Positions 44,354-54,104 of a DNA stretch of 64,000 nucleotides are shown here, in pieces. The stretch lies in NCBI RefSeq assembly GCF_002754195.1, contig NZ_PEEU01000001.1, positions 3,906,001 to 3,970,000 on the forward strand, written 5' to 3'. Under the pieces are notes generated by a model, which was not told where the DNA came from, searched no databases, and saw nothing but the letters and a program-made list of their open reading frames with translations. Positions within the stretch are counted from its first letter, which is position 1. Every line of letters begins with the position of its first letter. The position numbers and the translations under genes were made by a program. The stretch is from Flavobacterium sp. 9. Lineage in GTDB: Bacteria; Bacteroidota; Bacteroidia; Flavobacteriales; Flavobacteriaceae.

Positions 44354-45760
44354 TTATTTCAATCCGTCAACGGAAACATTTACCGTTCCGTTTATTTTGA
44401 TAAAAGCGATTATAGCTTGATTCGTCAACTGAATTTTATCAAACTGAATATCTTCCATTTTTCCATTTACAAATACACCAGGCATCGGAGAATAGTTTTT
44501 TAGATATGCAGCAATATTCTTTTTACCATCTTCTAAGTTGGGTTGTATTGAATAACGGCAGCTTTCTTCCATTTTTCTTAAGATATAACCTTGACCTAAC
44601 CAGCTTGCAGTTCTCATTAGTCTGCTTTTTGTGTCCAAAACATAATCCAGTTTCTCGAAATAGATTTCTTTAGTTTTTGGATTGTATGACGGAAATCCGT
44701 TTAGATAAATAGTTCCGTTTATAGATCCTAAAATGTCTAGTGCAATAACCATTTTCCCGTCTTTGTGCCAAATCGCAACGTTTTTAACGGTTATTTTTTT
44801 GCTTCCTGAGGCAAATTCCTGGCCGGCAAAATTGTTAGTCATTATTTTTGAAGCATCCATATAAGTTGAAATCGCAGCAATATTAGCAGAAATTTGATTT
44901 GGAATTTTTGCCACAGGTTTCAATACAATTTTATTGGCACTAAATTTTGATTCGGGTTTCTTGCCAACAATAGTTTCCATGTTGCATTTCATTCCCATAT
45001 CCAGTAAAAATTGATCATTTTTAAGTTTGGCATTGGTTGAATAAATTTCGATAGGAACGATTCTCAGCCAACTTTCATAAGTATCACTCATTTGAAAAGG
45101 AGTACATACTTTTTCTAAAGCAGATAAAACATTCGGTTTAAAATCCATTGATTTTTCAATCGCCTCATCTATGCTTTTTTCGATTTTTGATTTAAAGATT
45201 GAAACTGCCGGATTTATCAAATAGGTTATTGGCATACTTTTTCCAAAAACCTGCATCGTTGGACTTTCGTTCCAATTAAGAGATTTGAATTCCGTTTTAG
45301 TGTTTAGTTTCCAATTTGTCAGTGCAACTTCACTTGATAAAGTAATTACACCATTTAAGTTAAATTCTCTAGTGTCGTAAAGTTCAATTCCCAATTTTTT
45401 AGTTCCAATTCTGTATTTGATTGTCGCTTTTAACGGTAGAATTGTTTTGATTTTTTTATCCGGATTTGCCGGATCATTTTGAATTTTTATCGGAGCCTGT
45501 TTCCAGATTTTCATTTCGATATCATCATCTTCAATGTTGCTGTCATCATAGATTAATCCATTCAGCAAAGTGTTGGTTTGATTTTCAATATCACTAAGTT
45601 TTACTGTTATTGGCAGGTTGATAAGCGAAGGATTTGCATCGTAAACCAGTGGACTTGCATCGTCTGGTTCCGGTTTTAACGTTTCTAATTTTTGAGCTGT
45701 AGAACAGCTAACAAGTACGGCAAGTACTGTGGATAAAGAGAGAATTGAAAAAAACTTCAT
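44354..45760 (-). CDS. DUF4403 family lipoprotein
   Basis: A 468-residue predicted outer-membrane or periplasmic lipoprotein: signal with lipobox ending VSC at Cys19. The body resembles DUF4403, a family of large lipoproteins with two repeated beta-rich lobes of TULIP-like type: LINLPITVKLSDIENQTNTLLNGLIYDD near the start is characteristic, as are VALTNWKLNTKTE and GTIYLNGFPSYNPKTKEIYF. Function is unknown; TULIP-like folds often bind lipids. It is transcribed alone from its own -7 element. Confidence 0.85.
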   Translation of the reverse strand: MKFFSILSLSTVLAVLVSCSTAQKLETLKPEPDDASPLVYDANPSLINLPITVKLSDIENQTNTLLNGLIYDDSNIEDDDIEMKIWKQAPIKIQNDPANPDKKIKTILPLKATIKYRIGTKKLGIELYDTREFNLNGVITLSSEVALTNWKLNTKTEFKSLNWNESPTMQVFGKSMPITYLINPAVSIFKSKIEKSIDEAIEKSMDFKPNVLSALEKVCTPFQMSDTYESWLRIVPIEIYSTNAKLKNDQFLLDMGMKCNMETIVGKKPESKFSANKIVLKPVAKIPNQISANIAAISTYMDASKIMTNNFAGQEFASGSKKITVKNVAIWHKDGKMVIALDILGSINGTIYLNGFPSYNPKTKEIYFEKLDYVLDTKSRLMRTASWLGQGYILRKMEESCRYSIQPNLEDGKKNIAAYLKNYSPMPGVFVNGKMEDIQFDKIQLTNQAIIAFIKINGTVNVSVDGLK

Positions 45761-45783
45761 GTTTAAGATTTTTTTGAGTGATG

Positions 45784-45791
45784 CAAAATTA
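45784..45791 (-). promoter_or_regulatory. -7 promoter element of the DUF4403 gene
   Basis: On the minus strand the sequence reads TAATTTTG, a TAnnTTTG match, 23 bases before the ATG. Confidence 0.55.
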
Positions 45792-45936
45792 AGAAAACTA
45801 TTAAATTATCTTAAAAAAGTGTAACAATTGATAACGAATAGAGTCTTATCTAAATAACAAAACGGAATTATTAACGTTTTCTTACCATATTTTACTTAAT
45901 AAAAATGTTATTATTGTTTTAAAATTTAACAATATC

Positions 45937-46638
45937 ATGATCGAAATCAAAGATTTACACAAGTCCTATAAAATGGGAAGTTCAAGCTTGCATGTGTTAA
46001 AAGGTATTAATTTTAATATTGCTGAAGGGGAATTAGTTGCGATTATGGGATCTTCGGGATCCGGTAAATCTACGCTTCTTAATATCTTAGGAATCCTTGA
46101 TGAAGCCGATTCTGGTAATTATATTTTAGATAAAACCCCGATTAAAAACTTAAATGAAACAATCGCTTCAAGATATCGAAATAAGTTTTTGGGATTTGTA
46201 TTTCAGTCATTCAATTTGATAAATTATAAAACAGCACTCGATAATGTTGCTATGCCATTGTATTATCAAGGTATAAAAAGAAAAGAACGTTATGAGATCG
46301 CAATGAAATATTTGGAGAAAGTTGGTTTGGGAACTCATTCTCACCATTTACCAAGTGAACTTTCCGGAGGACAAAAACAGCGTGTTGCAATTGCAAGAGC
46401 ATTGGCGTCAAATCCAAAAGTTTTATTGGCAGATGAGCCAACAGGAGCTTTAGATACCAAAACTTCTTATGAAGTAATGGAGCTTATTCAAGGAATTAAC
46501 GACGAAGGAAAAACTATTCTGATCGTTACACACGAGCCTGATATTGCCGCAATGTGCAAAAGAAATGTAGTCCTGAAAGATGGATTAATTATCGATGATA
46601 AAATGGTAGAACAAGTTAGAGCTTCATCTTATGTTTAA
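45937..46638 (+). CDS. ABC transporter ATP-binding protein (MacB/LolD type)
   Basis: ATPase of 233 residues driving a MacB-like transporter. Walker A GSSGSGKST at 38-46, signature LSGGQKQR at 142-149, Walker B LLADEP around 163-168, and the switch histidine in VTHEPD. Similarity is highest to the MacB/LolD/FtsE branch, which performs mechanotransmission across the periplasm rather than substrate passage through the membrane. The stop overlaps the first permease start by 8 bases. The next four genes supply two permeases, two adaptors and a TolC-like channel. Confidence 0.95.
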   Translation: MIEIKDLHKSYKMGSSSLHVLKGINFNIAEGELVAIMGSSGSGKSTLLNILGILDEADSGNYILDKTPIKNLNETIASRYRNKFLGFVFQSFNLINYKTALDNVAMPLYYQGIKRKERYEIAMKYLEKVGLGTHSHHLPSELSGGQKQRVAIARALASNPKVLLADEPTGALDTKTSYEVMELIQGINDEGKTILIVTHEPDIAAMCKRNVVLKDGLIIDDKMVEQVRASSYV

Positions 46639-47875
46639 TATTGAGCGTTGGCAGGAAATCTTTGAGGCAATCTCGAAAAATCGGTTAAGAACATTTCTTA
46701 CCGGCGTTTCTGTGGCTTCGGGTATTTTTATCCTTGTGATTTTGCTGGGTGCTGGTAAAGGGCTTCAAAACGGAATTGAAAAACAATTTGAACGTGATGC
46801 CGCAGGGATTATTGAGGTTTGGTCCGGAACTACGACCAAAGAATATAAAGGGTTGAATCCCGGAAGACAAATTCAGTACAGAGATGCTGATTACAACCAA
46901 TCTGTGCAGAAATTTGATGATAAGTTAGATATGAGAGCTTCAACTTATAATTATTGGGGAGCTCCATTTTCGTACGGAAAAGAATCGGGAAGTTATCAAT
47001 ATAGAGGAGTTACTCCGGACTATGGAAGAGTTGAAAATTTAACGATAGTCCAAGGTCGATATGTAAATGATAATGACATAGCCAATAATGAAAAAGTGGC
47101 TTGTATTGGGATGAAGGTTAAAACGGATCTTTTTAAAGATAAAGATGCTCTTGGGAAAGAAATCATAATTAATGGTATCAATTTTAAAGTAATTGGAGTT
47201 TTTACAGATCCGGGAGGAGAAAGAGAAGAAACAAGAGCTTATTTGCCTTTAACAACTGTACAAAGAGCTTTTGGTAATGGAGATAAAATCAGCAATTTGT
47301 TTTTTACGATGAAAAAAACAGATAATTATGATGAAGCTCTGGCGCAATCTGAAAAATTTACACAAGATTTGAAAGATTTGCTTAAAAGCCGAAATATGGT
47401 TGCTCCTGATGATGATGGTGGCGTTGGAGTTTATAATTCAGTTAAAGATGCTAAGCAATTTTATGATTTGAACTTATATATCAGACTATTCTTTTGGTGG
47501 GTTGGTATTTGTACTATTATTGCCGGTGTTGTTGGTGTGAGTAATATCATGCTTATTATTGTAAAAGAAAGAACTAAAGAAATTGGAATCAGAAAAGCTT
47601 TGGGGGCATCTCCGTTTTCAATTATTTCAATGATACTTCATGAGTCTATTTTTATTACCACAATCGCTGGTTTTGTAGGATTGCTTGCGAGTTTATTGTT
47701 GTTGGAATTTGTTGGTCCGATGGTGCAGAGTGAATATTTTCAAAATCCTCAGGTAGATTTCAATGTGGCCTTAACGACACTTGCTTTACTTGTATTTGCG
47801 GGCGCAATGGCAGGATTTTTTCCAGCATACAGAGCGGCTAAAATTAAACCTATTGTAGCACTTAGAGACGAATAA
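46631..47875 (+). CDS. MacB-like ABC transporter permease 1
   Basis: A 414-residue permease with one N-terminal helix (about 20-42), a large periplasmic MacB core domain (about 45-280) and three C-terminal helices. The FtsX/MacB signatures are seen: NRLRTFLTGVSVASGIFILVILLGAGKGLQNG at the start, GVVGVSNIMLIIVKERTKEIGIRKALGASPFSI before the last helices, and the closing AYRAAKIKPIVALRDE. It overlaps the ATPase gene and lies two bases before permease 2, which it resembles throughout, so the pair probably forms a heterodimer. Confidence 0.93.
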   Translation: MFNIERWQEIFEAISKNRLRTFLTGVSVASGIFILVILLGAGKGLQNGIEKQFERDAAGIIEVWSGTTTKEYKGLNPGRQIQYRDADYNQSVQKFDDKLDMRASTYNYWGAPFSYGKESGSYQYRGVTPDYGRVENLTIVQGRYVNDNDIANNEKVACIGMKVKTDLFKDKDALGKEIIINGINFKVIGVFTDPGGEREETRAYLPLTTVQRAFGNGDKISNLFFTMKKTDNYDEALAQSEKFTQDLKDLLKSRNMVAPDDDGGVGVYNSVKDAKQFYDLNLYIRLFFWWVGICTIIAGVVGVSNIMLIIVKERTKEIGIRKALGASPFSIISMILHESIFITTIAGFVGLLASLLLLEFVGPMVQSEYFQNPQVDFNVALTTLALLVFAGAMAGFFPAYRAAKIKPIVALRDE

Positions 47876-47877
47876 TT

Positions 47878-49143
47878 ATGTTTAAAAAAGATAATTGGGA
47901 CGAAATTTTACAGGCTTTAACAGCCAATGTTTTCAGGACAGTTCTAACTGCTTTTGGGGTATTTTGGGGTATATTTATTTTAGTAATATTACTTGCTGCA
48001 GGAAAAGGTCTTGAAAATGGTGTAAAAAGAGGTTTTGACGGAATAGCGACCAATACAATGTTTATGTGGAGCCAAACGACATCAAAAGCTTATAAAGGAT
48101 TGCCTAAAACGCGTCGTTATGATTTTAGAAATAGTGATGTAGCAGCTTTGAGAGCAGCTTTGCCGGATTTATTATATGTTTCGCCAAGAAATCAATTAGG
48201 AGATTTTAACGGAACTAATAATGTGGTTCGTGGTACTAAAACTTCTTCTTTTACCATTTATGGAGATTATCCGGAACTGATCAAACAGCAGCCAATGGAT
48301 ATTATAAAAGGACGTTTTATAAACCAACAAGATATTAATGAGAGAAGAAAAGTTGCTGTAATTGGAAAAGGAGTTATTAGCGAACTTTATGGAAAAGAAG
48401 AGGAATCTATTGGAACTTATGTAAAAGTAAACGGGATTAATTTTATGGTGGTTGGAGTTTACAACTCTAAACAACAAGGAGGAAATGCAGAACAAGAACA
48501 GAAAAATATTTTTGTTCCGTTTACTACTTTCCAACAAGCCTTTAATTATGGTGATAAAGTTGGGTGGATGGCGCTTACCGCGAAAGATGAAACTTCGATT
48601 ACGGCCTTAAAACCGAAAATTTTAGAGTTGATTAAATCGTTACATTCTATTAATCCTGCAGATGATCGTGCAGTTGGGAATTTCGATTTATATGAGCAAT
48701 TTAATAAAGTACAAAGTTTGTTTACGATTTTAACAATCATCGCATACTTTGTTGGGTCATTAGTTTTAATTTCGGGAGTAATTGGTATTTCAAATATCAT
48801 GCTTATTGTAGTTAAAGAGCGTACAAAAGAAATTGGAATTCGAAGAGCTTTAGGAGCAACTCCGGCTGCTATTCGAGGACAAATTTTATCTGAATCTATC
48901 TTTTTAACTATTATTTCGGGAATGTTGGGTATTGCCGTCGCCACCGGAATTATTGCTCTTTTGAATTTGGCATTGTCTTCGATGCCACCAGACAGTAATA
49001 CTATGTTTGCAAATCCAAGTGTCGACTTAAGAGTTGTATTTGTAGCTTTATTAATATTAGTAGGATCTGGTTTGCTGGCAGGATTTATTCCGGCTCAAAC
49101 CGCAATTAATGTAAAGCCGGTAGACGCTTTACGATCAGAATAA
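47878..49143 (+). CDS. MacB-like ABC transporter permease 2
   Basis: A 421-residue paralogue of the preceding permease with the same layout: N-terminal helix with AFGVFWGIFILVILLAAGKGLENG, periplasmic core, then GVIGISNIMLIVVKERTKEIGIRRALGATPAAI and three C-terminal helices, ending AINVKPVDALRSE. Like its partner it has no ATPase domain. The two adaptors and TolC-like gene follow. Confidence 0.93.
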   Translation: MFKKDNWDEILQALTANVFRTVLTAFGVFWGIFILVILLAAGKGLENGVKRGFDGIATNTMFMWSQTTSKAYKGLPKTRRYDFRNSDVAALRAALPDLLYVSPRNQLGDFNGTNNVVRGTKTSSFTIYGDYPELIKQQPMDIIKGRFINQQDINERRKVAVIGKGVISELYGKEEESIGTYVKVNGINFMVVGVYNSKQQGGNAEQEQKNIFVPFTTFQQAFNYGDKVGWMALTAKDETSITALKPKILELIKSLHSINPADDRAVGNFDLYEQFNKVQSLFTILTIIAYFVGSLVLISGVIGISNIMLIVVKERTKEIGIRRALGATPAAIRGQILSESIFLTIISGMLGIAVATGIIALLNLALSSMPPDSNTMFANPSVDLRVVFVALLILVGSGLLAGFIPAQTAINVKPVDALRSE

Positions 49144-49181
49144 ATTATCAATCAAAAATAATCGATTAAACCAAAAACAAA

Positions 49182-50297
49182 ATGAAAAAAGGAGTAACTG
49201 TAACCATTTTAATTTTTATTGCTTTAGTTTTTTTTGGCGCACTTTACTATTTGTATGCTAAAAATCAAGAGTCGCCAATTGTCTTTAAAACGGAGAAAGC
49301 AGAAATTAAAACGATCGTAAAAAATACAATCGCAACAGGTAATATTCAACCGGATGAAGAGGTCCTAATCAAACCAAATATCTCTGGAATTATTGAAGAA
49401 GTGTATATCAAAGCCGGTCAAAAAATTAAGGCAGGAGATATGATTGCGAAGATTAGAGTTGTAGCAAACGTTTCTAATGTGAGTTCTACTCAAAACCAAG
49501 TGCAAACGGCTAAGATTGCTTTAGACAATCAGGAAAAAATCTACAAAAGACAAAAAACTTTGTTTGAAAAAGAAGTTATTTCTGCCAATGATTTTGATGC
49601 GGCACAATTAGCTTACACGCAAGCAAAACAAAACTATCTTGCTGCAAGACAAAGTTTAGATATCGTAAAAACAGGAACAACAACATCATTAGGAAGTTAT
49701 GCAAATACCCTAATTCGTTCAACTGTAAACGGAATGGTTTTGGCCGTTCCTGTAAAAGTTGGAAATCAGGTTATTGAAAGTAATAACTTTAACGAAGGAA
49801 CTACAATTGCAAGTGTTGCAGATGTTGGAAGAATGATTTTTATTGGAAAAATTGATGAATCTGAAGTTGGAAAAATAAAAGTTCAAATGCCAATTGAGAT
49901 TACAATTGGAGCAATTGAAAACAAGAAATTTGAAGCTCGTTTGACAGATATTGCGCCAAAAGGTGTAGTAGAAAATGGTGCAATTCAATTTGAAATTAAA
50001 GCTTCTTTAGAAAATAGAGATGCTACTTTTATCAGAGCTGGATTAAGTGCAAATGCTTCAATTATATTAGAAAAAGCAGATAAAGTTTTGGCTATCAAAG
50101 AATCTTTGGTTCAGTTTGATAAGAAAACCCAAAAACCATATGTTGAAATCGAAACAGTTCCTCAAAAGTTTGAAAGAAAGGATCTTGTATTAGGAGTTAG
50201 CGATGGAATTTATGTTCAGGTTAAAAGCGGTATCAAAAACACGGATAAAATTAAAATCTGGAATCAGGGTTTAATTAATGAAGGTGAAAAAAAATAA
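49182..50297 (+). CDS. HlyD/MacA-type periplasmic adaptor 1
   Basis: A 371-residue membrane-fusion protein anchored by an N-terminal helix (about 5-25). The split biotinyl-lipoyl domain is visible (IKPNISGIIEEVYIKAGQKIKAGDMIAKI and STVNGMVLAVPVKVGNQVI), joined by a helical hairpin (about 105-165), followed by beta-barrel and membrane-proximal domains. It would connect the MacB-like permeases with the TolC-like channel. The gap to permease 2 is 38 bases. Confidence 0.92.
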   Translation: MKKGVTVTILIFIALVFFGALYYLYAKNQESPIVFKTEKAEIKTIVKNTIATGNIQPDEEVLIKPNISGIIEEVYIKAGQKIKAGDMIAKIRVVANVSNVSSTQNQVQTAKIALDNQEKIYKRQKTLFEKEVISANDFDAAQLAYTQAKQNYLAARQSLDIVKTGTTTSLGSYANTLIRSTVNGMVLAVPVKVGNQVIESNNFNEGTTIASVADVGRMIFIGKIDESEVGKIKVQMPIEITIGAIENKKFEARLTDIAPKGVVENGAIQFEIKASLENRDATFIRAGLSANASIILEKADKVLAIKESLVQFDKKTQKPYVEIETVPQKFERKDLVLGVSDGIYVQVKSGIKNTDKIKIWNQGLINEGEKK

Positions 50298-50334
50298 TCT
50301 GAAATTGTAAGGTTTTTTTGGTTTTAAAAAATGT

Positions 50335-50342
50335 TAAATTTG
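50335..50342 (+). promoter_or_regulatory. -7 element before the TolC-like gene
   Basis: TAAATTTG, perfect TAnnTTTG, 33 bases before the ATG at 50376. An earlier in-frame ATG at 50331 would place the element inside the coding region and would prefix the signal peptide, so it was rejected. Confidence 0.5.
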
Positions 50343-50375
50343 CGTAGTCACTTACTATGCTTTGATTCAAAATAT

Positions 50376-51827
50376 ATGAAAATAAATAAATATAATAGTC
50401 TTGTTTTTGCAATGTTATTCGGGTTCGGACTTTCGGGCCATGCACAATCAAAACAATGGACTTTAGAAGAATGCGTGCGTTATGCATTGGATAATAATAT
50501 CACAATAAAGTTATCAGAGTTAGATGTAAAAAATGCTGATATTGATAAAAAAGATGCTTTTGGTAAATATCTTCCGTCAGTAAACGGTAATGCTTCACAC
50601 TCCTGGAATATTGGTTTGAACCAGGATGTAACAACAGGGGTTTTGCGTAATCAGACTACTCAGTATTCTTCTGTTGGTGTAAGTGCAGGAGTAGATATTT
50701 ATAAAGGTTTACAAAACCAAAATACATATCGAAGATCAAAACTTTCTATTATTGCGTCACAATATCAATTGCTGAAAATGCAGGAAGATATTTCGTTGAA
50801 TGTTGCTAATGCTTTTCTTCAGATTTTATCTTATAAAGAAGAATTGAAAGTAAAAAAAGAGCAATTAACGATTGATGAAAAACGTTTAGCGCGTTCTGAA
50901 GAAATGGTAAATGCCGGAACAATTCCAAGAGGAGATTTGTATGATCTAAAAGCTACTATCGCAACAGATCAACAAGGAATTACGGTTTCAGAGAATAACT
51001 TATTGATTTCAAAATTAAGTTTAGCACAGCTTTTACAACTAAAAGAATTTGCTGATTTTGATGTAGTTGATGATACAAATGCCAAAGACGAAAATAATAT
51101 CATGGCGCAAAGTCCAATTGATATTTATAATAAAGCAAAAGAAACAAGAACTGAATTAAAACTGGCACAAACTAATCTTGAGATTGCAGAGAAAAATGTT
51201 GCAATTGCAAAAGGAGCTTATAAGCCTACTTTAAGTGCTTTTTATAATTTTAATACAAGAGCAAGTTACTCTGATGTTGTAAAAGGAGCGGTTCCAAATA
51301 CTGCCAATCCAACATCTCAGATTGGTTTTGTTGAAGGAACTAATCAGGCAGTATTACAAAATAATTTTACTCCTGTCTTAGGAGGTCCGGCGCCAATATT
51401 TGATCAATTTAGTGATAATAAAGGGCAATCGTTTGGATTCCAGCTTTCTGTTCCAATTTTTAATGGTTTCGCTGTTAGAAATAATGTCGAGCGTAATAAA
51501 GTAAGTTTAGAGAAATCTAAAATAGATTTAGAACAAAAAAGTTTAGATTTGCAACGTAATGTTTATACTGCTTTTACAAATGCAAAAGGAGCTTTAAATA
51601 CATTTGAATCTTCAACAGTAACATTAGAAGCAAGACAACAAGCTTATAATTATGCTAAAGAAAAGTATGATGTAGGTTTGATGAATTCTTTTGATTTTAC
51701 GCAGGCTCAAACATTATTGACGAATGCACAATCTGATGTTATCAGAACAAAATACGATTATATATTTAAAATAAAGATACTTGAATTCTATTTTGGAATT
51801 CCAATTGTCCCGATTATCAAAAAATAG
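50376..51827 (+). CDS. TolC-family outer membrane efflux protein
   Basis: Outer-membrane channel of 483 residues; signal peptide about 1-23 (FGLSGHAQ). Two internally similar outer-membrane efflux (OEP) halves are visible, each with a long helical hairpin: SLNVANAFLQILSYKEELKVKKEQL and LQRNVYTAFTNAKGALNTFESS, with the GAYKPTLSAFYNFN strand between. It would pair with the adaptors to form a conduit through the envelope. The start was chosen at the ATG in front of a clear signal peptide. The second adaptor starts five bases after the stop. Confidence 0.92.
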   Translation: MKINKYNSLVFAMLFGFGLSGHAQSKQWTLEECVRYALDNNITIKLSELDVKNADIDKKDAFGKYLPSVNGNASHSWNIGLNQDVTTGVLRNQTTQYSSVGVSAGVDIYKGLQNQNTYRRSKLSIIASQYQLLKMQEDISLNVANAFLQILSYKEELKVKKEQLTIDEKRLARSEEMVNAGTIPRGDLYDLKATIATDQQGITVSENNLLISKLSLAQLLQLKEFADFDVVDDTNAKDENNIMAQSPIDIYNKAKETRTELKLAQTNLEIAEKNVAIAKGAYKPTLSAFYNFNTRASYSDVVKGAVPNTANPTSQIGFVEGTNQAVLQNNFTPVLGGPAPIFDQFSDNKGQSFGFQLSVPIFNGFAVRNNVERNKVSLEKSKIDLEQKSLDLQRNVYTAFTNAKGALNTFESSTVTLEARQQAYNYAKEKYDVGLMNSFDFTQAQTLLTNAQSDVIRTKYDYIFKIKILEFYFGIPIVPIIKK

Positions 51828-51831
51828 TTAT

Positions 51832-53124
51832 ATGAAAAAAAAGACGGTTTATTTCTTAGTAGGCGGAGCGCTGATTGTTATTTTTGCTTTAGTTGGACTT
51901 TCGAAATCGGGAGTAATAGGAAATAAGGATGAAGGTAAAGAAGTTGAAGTTTCAAAAGTAATGGCTTCCACGATTGTCGAAACAGTTTCGGCAACAGGAA
52001 AAATTCAGCCGGAAATTGAGGTGAAGCTTTCTTCAATGGTTTCGGGTGAGATTATCGCATTAAACGTAAAAGAAGGTCAGGTTGTAAAAAAAGGGGATTT
52101 ATTAGTTAAGATAAACCCTGATTTATATACTTCAGGATTAGAAAGATCTGTGGCAAATTTATCCGGTACAAAAGCGGGTTTGACACAATCTGAAGCAAGT
52201 TATAGAGAAGCTAAAGCCAGTTATGAGCGTAATAAAACGCTATATGACAAAGGTGTAATTTCAAAATCTGATTGGGATAAATCTGTTTCTACTTATGAAG
52301 TAGCAAAAGCGACCAAACAAAGTTCCTATTATAATGTTCAAAGTGCATCAGCATCTGTAACAGAAGCCAAAGATAACCTTGGACGTACTTTAATTTATGC
52401 TCCTGCCGATGGAACAATTTCAGTATTGAATGTTGAGTTAGGCGAGCGTGTTTTAGGAACACAACAAATGGCCGGAACAGAGCTTTTGAGAGTGGCAAAC
52501 CTAAACAACATGGAAGTTGAAGTTGATGTCAACGAAAATGATATTGTTAAAGTAAAAATTGGAGATGAAGCTAATGTTGAAGTAGATGCTTATTTGAAAA
52601 AGAAATTTAAAGGTACTGTAACTAGTATTTCTAATTCGGCAAGTACAGCTTTGACATCAGATCAGGTAACTAATTTTAAGGTTAAAGTGCGTATTTTAAA
52701 AGAATCATACCAAGATCTATTAGAAGGTCAGCCAAGTACATATTCACCTTTCAGACCGGGAATGACAGCTACAGTTGATATTATTACAAGAACTAAGAAC
52801 AATGTTTTGGCAGTGCCAATTAGTTCTGTTGTTGTAAAATCTGATACGACTGCGGTAAAAGATTTTAAAGTTGAAGATCCAAGTGAAGACAAAAAAGCAG
52901 CTCCAAAAAGTGATAAGAAATTTGAATGCGTTTTTGTAAAAGTTGGAGATAAAGCTAAAATCAGAATCATTAAAACCGGTATTCAGGACGATACAAATAT
53001 CGAAGTAATGTCAGGTTTAAAATCAGGTGATGTTGTAATTACCGGACCATATACTACGGTTTCTAAAGATTTGAATTCTGGTGATAAAGTGAAGCTTAAA
53101 AAAGCAGATACAGCTAAGAAATAA
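51832..53124 (+). CDS. HlyD/MacA-type periplasmic adaptor 2
   Basis: A 430-residue membrane-fusion protein; from the ATG at 51832 it starts with a lysine-rich N-terminus and a single helix (about 5-23). Lipoyl halves: KLSSMVSGEIIALNVKEGQVVKKGDLLVKI and GRTLIYAPADGTISVLNVELGERV, joined by a long helical hairpin. A lysine/aspartate-rich linker (about 345-370, VEDPSEDKKAAPKSDKK) interrupts the C-terminal part. Closer to MacA/TriC style than adaptor 1. Having two different adaptors around one TolC-like gene suggests alternative or hetero-adaptor assemblies. Confidence 0.92.
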   Translation: MKKKTVYFLVGGALIVIFALVGLSKSGVIGNKDEGKEVEVSKVMASTIVETVSATGKIQPEIEVKLSSMVSGEIIALNVKEGQVVKKGDLLVKINPDLYTSGLERSVANLSGTKAGLTQSEASYREAKASYERNKTLYDKGVISKSDWDKSVSTYEVAKATKQSSYYNVQSASASVTEAKDNLGRTLIYAPADGTISVLNVELGERVLGTQQMAGTELLRVANLNNMEVEVDVNENDIVKVKIGDEANVEVDAYLKKKFKGTVTSISNSASTALTSDQVTNFKVKVRILKESYQDLLEGQPSTYSPFRPGMTATVDIITRTKNNVLAVPISSVVVKSDTTAVKDFKVEDPSEDKKAAPKSDKKFECVFVKVGDKAKIRIIKTGIQDDTNIEVMSGLKSGDVVITGPYTTVSKDLNSGDKVKLKKADTAKK

Positions 53125-53142
53125 TTTGAAATTTTAGTATTT

Positions 53143-53394
53143 ATGATTTCATTATGTGGAAGTCCGCCAGCTGGTTTTTTTGAATCCATCGGGATTGGAT
53201 TAATTTTAGCAATCGTGTTTCTGTTTTTTACTCATTATAAAGCATATAAAACGGAGTATTATAATGAAGAATATGTTTATTTTTCCAGTGGAAAAAAAGC
53301 TTTAATTTACTTAGGTTTTTTAGCAATAAATTTATGCATTGTTCCTTTGTTGATTATAGTATGTGTTTTTCTTTATACAGGAATCTCTAAGTAA
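53143..53394 (+). CDS. Small membrane protein of unknown function
   Basis: An 83-residue protein with two predicted membrane helices (about 12-30 and 53-78), linked by a tyrosine-rich polar segment (YKAYKTEYYNEEYVYFSSGKK). The N-terminus is short and has one Cys. No family is recognised. It lies 18 bases after the second adaptor and 28 before tsaB, with no visible promoter or terminator, so it is probably read with one of them. Confidence 0.6.
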   Translation: MISLCGSPPAGFFESIGIGLILAIVFLFFTHYKAYKTEYYNEEYVYFSSGKKALIYLGFLAINLCIVPLLIIVCVFLYTGISK

Positions 53395-53422
53395 TTTTTT
53401 TAAATAATTAAATATAAATACA

Positions 53423-54097
53423 TTGTCTTTTATTCTCAATATCGAAACGGCTACGAAAAATTGTTCAGTATCTATTGCTAAAAACGGTGAAACCATTATT
53501 TGCAGGGAAATTGCCGAAGAAGGCTATTCGCATGCCGAAAAACTTCATGTTTTTATTGAAGATGTAATAGAAGCCTCTGGAATAAGTGTTCAGGATTTAA
53601 CAGCAATTGCAGTTAGTCAGGGTCCCGGATCTTATACAGGATTAAGAATTGGAGTTTCGGCAGCAAAAGGATTATGTTTTGCATTAAATCTTCCGTTGAT
53701 TGCAGTTGATACATTACAAACTTTAGCTTCTCAGGCCAAAGTTTCTGATGGAAAAATAATTCCAATGCTGGACGCAAGAAGAATGGAAGTTTACAGTGAA
53801 GTTTTTACGGCAAATCTGGAAGTTGAAAGAGCAATTCAGGCAGAAGTTATTACAGAAGAATCTTTTGCAGAATATACTGATTTAGTTTATTTCGTTGGCG
53901 ATTGTGCAGATAAGTGTAAACCCGTTTTAACGAAAGAGAACTTTGTTTTTCTGGAAGATATAAAATACCCTTCGGCTTCAGCAATGAGTAAAATCAGTTA
54001 TGATAAGTATCAAAAAAGCGACACTGTAGATGTCGCTTATTTTGAACCGTATTATTTAAAAGATTTTATGATGACATTGCCATCTAAAAAACAATAA
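53423..54097 (+). CDS. tsaB: tRNA threonylcarbamoyladenosine biosynthesis protein TsaB
   Basis: TsaB partners TsaD and TsaE in forming t6A37 of ANN-decoding tRNAs; it is an inactive ASKHA-fold paralogue of TsaD used as a dimerisation platform. Length 224 residues fits. Family motifs: LNIETATKNCSVSI at the start, EEGYSHAEKLHVFIEDV, and AVSQGPGSYTGLRIGVSAAKGLCFALNLPLIAVDTL. Translation starts at TTG (53423), as the conserved N-terminus begins immediately after it. It converges with mscS; the stops are seven bases apart, leaving no room for a hairpin. Confidence 0.95.
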   Translation: MSFILNIETATKNCSVSIAKNGETIICREIAEEGYSHAEKLHVFIEDVIEASGISVQDLTAIAVSQGPGSYTGLRIGVSAAKGLCFALNLPLIAVDTLQTLASQAKVSDGKIIPMLDARRMEVYSEVFTANLEVERAIQAEVITEESFAEYTDLVYFVGDCADKCKPVLTKENFVFLEDIKYPSASAMSKISYDKYQKSDTVDVAYFEPYYLKDFMMTLPSKKQ

Positions 54098-54104
54098 ATC
54101 AATT

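Noticed and set aside
46631..49143. The two MacB-like permeases as a recent tandem duplication
   Set aside because: They share motifs at both ends but differ widely in the periplasmic core and in DNA sequence, so the duplication is old.
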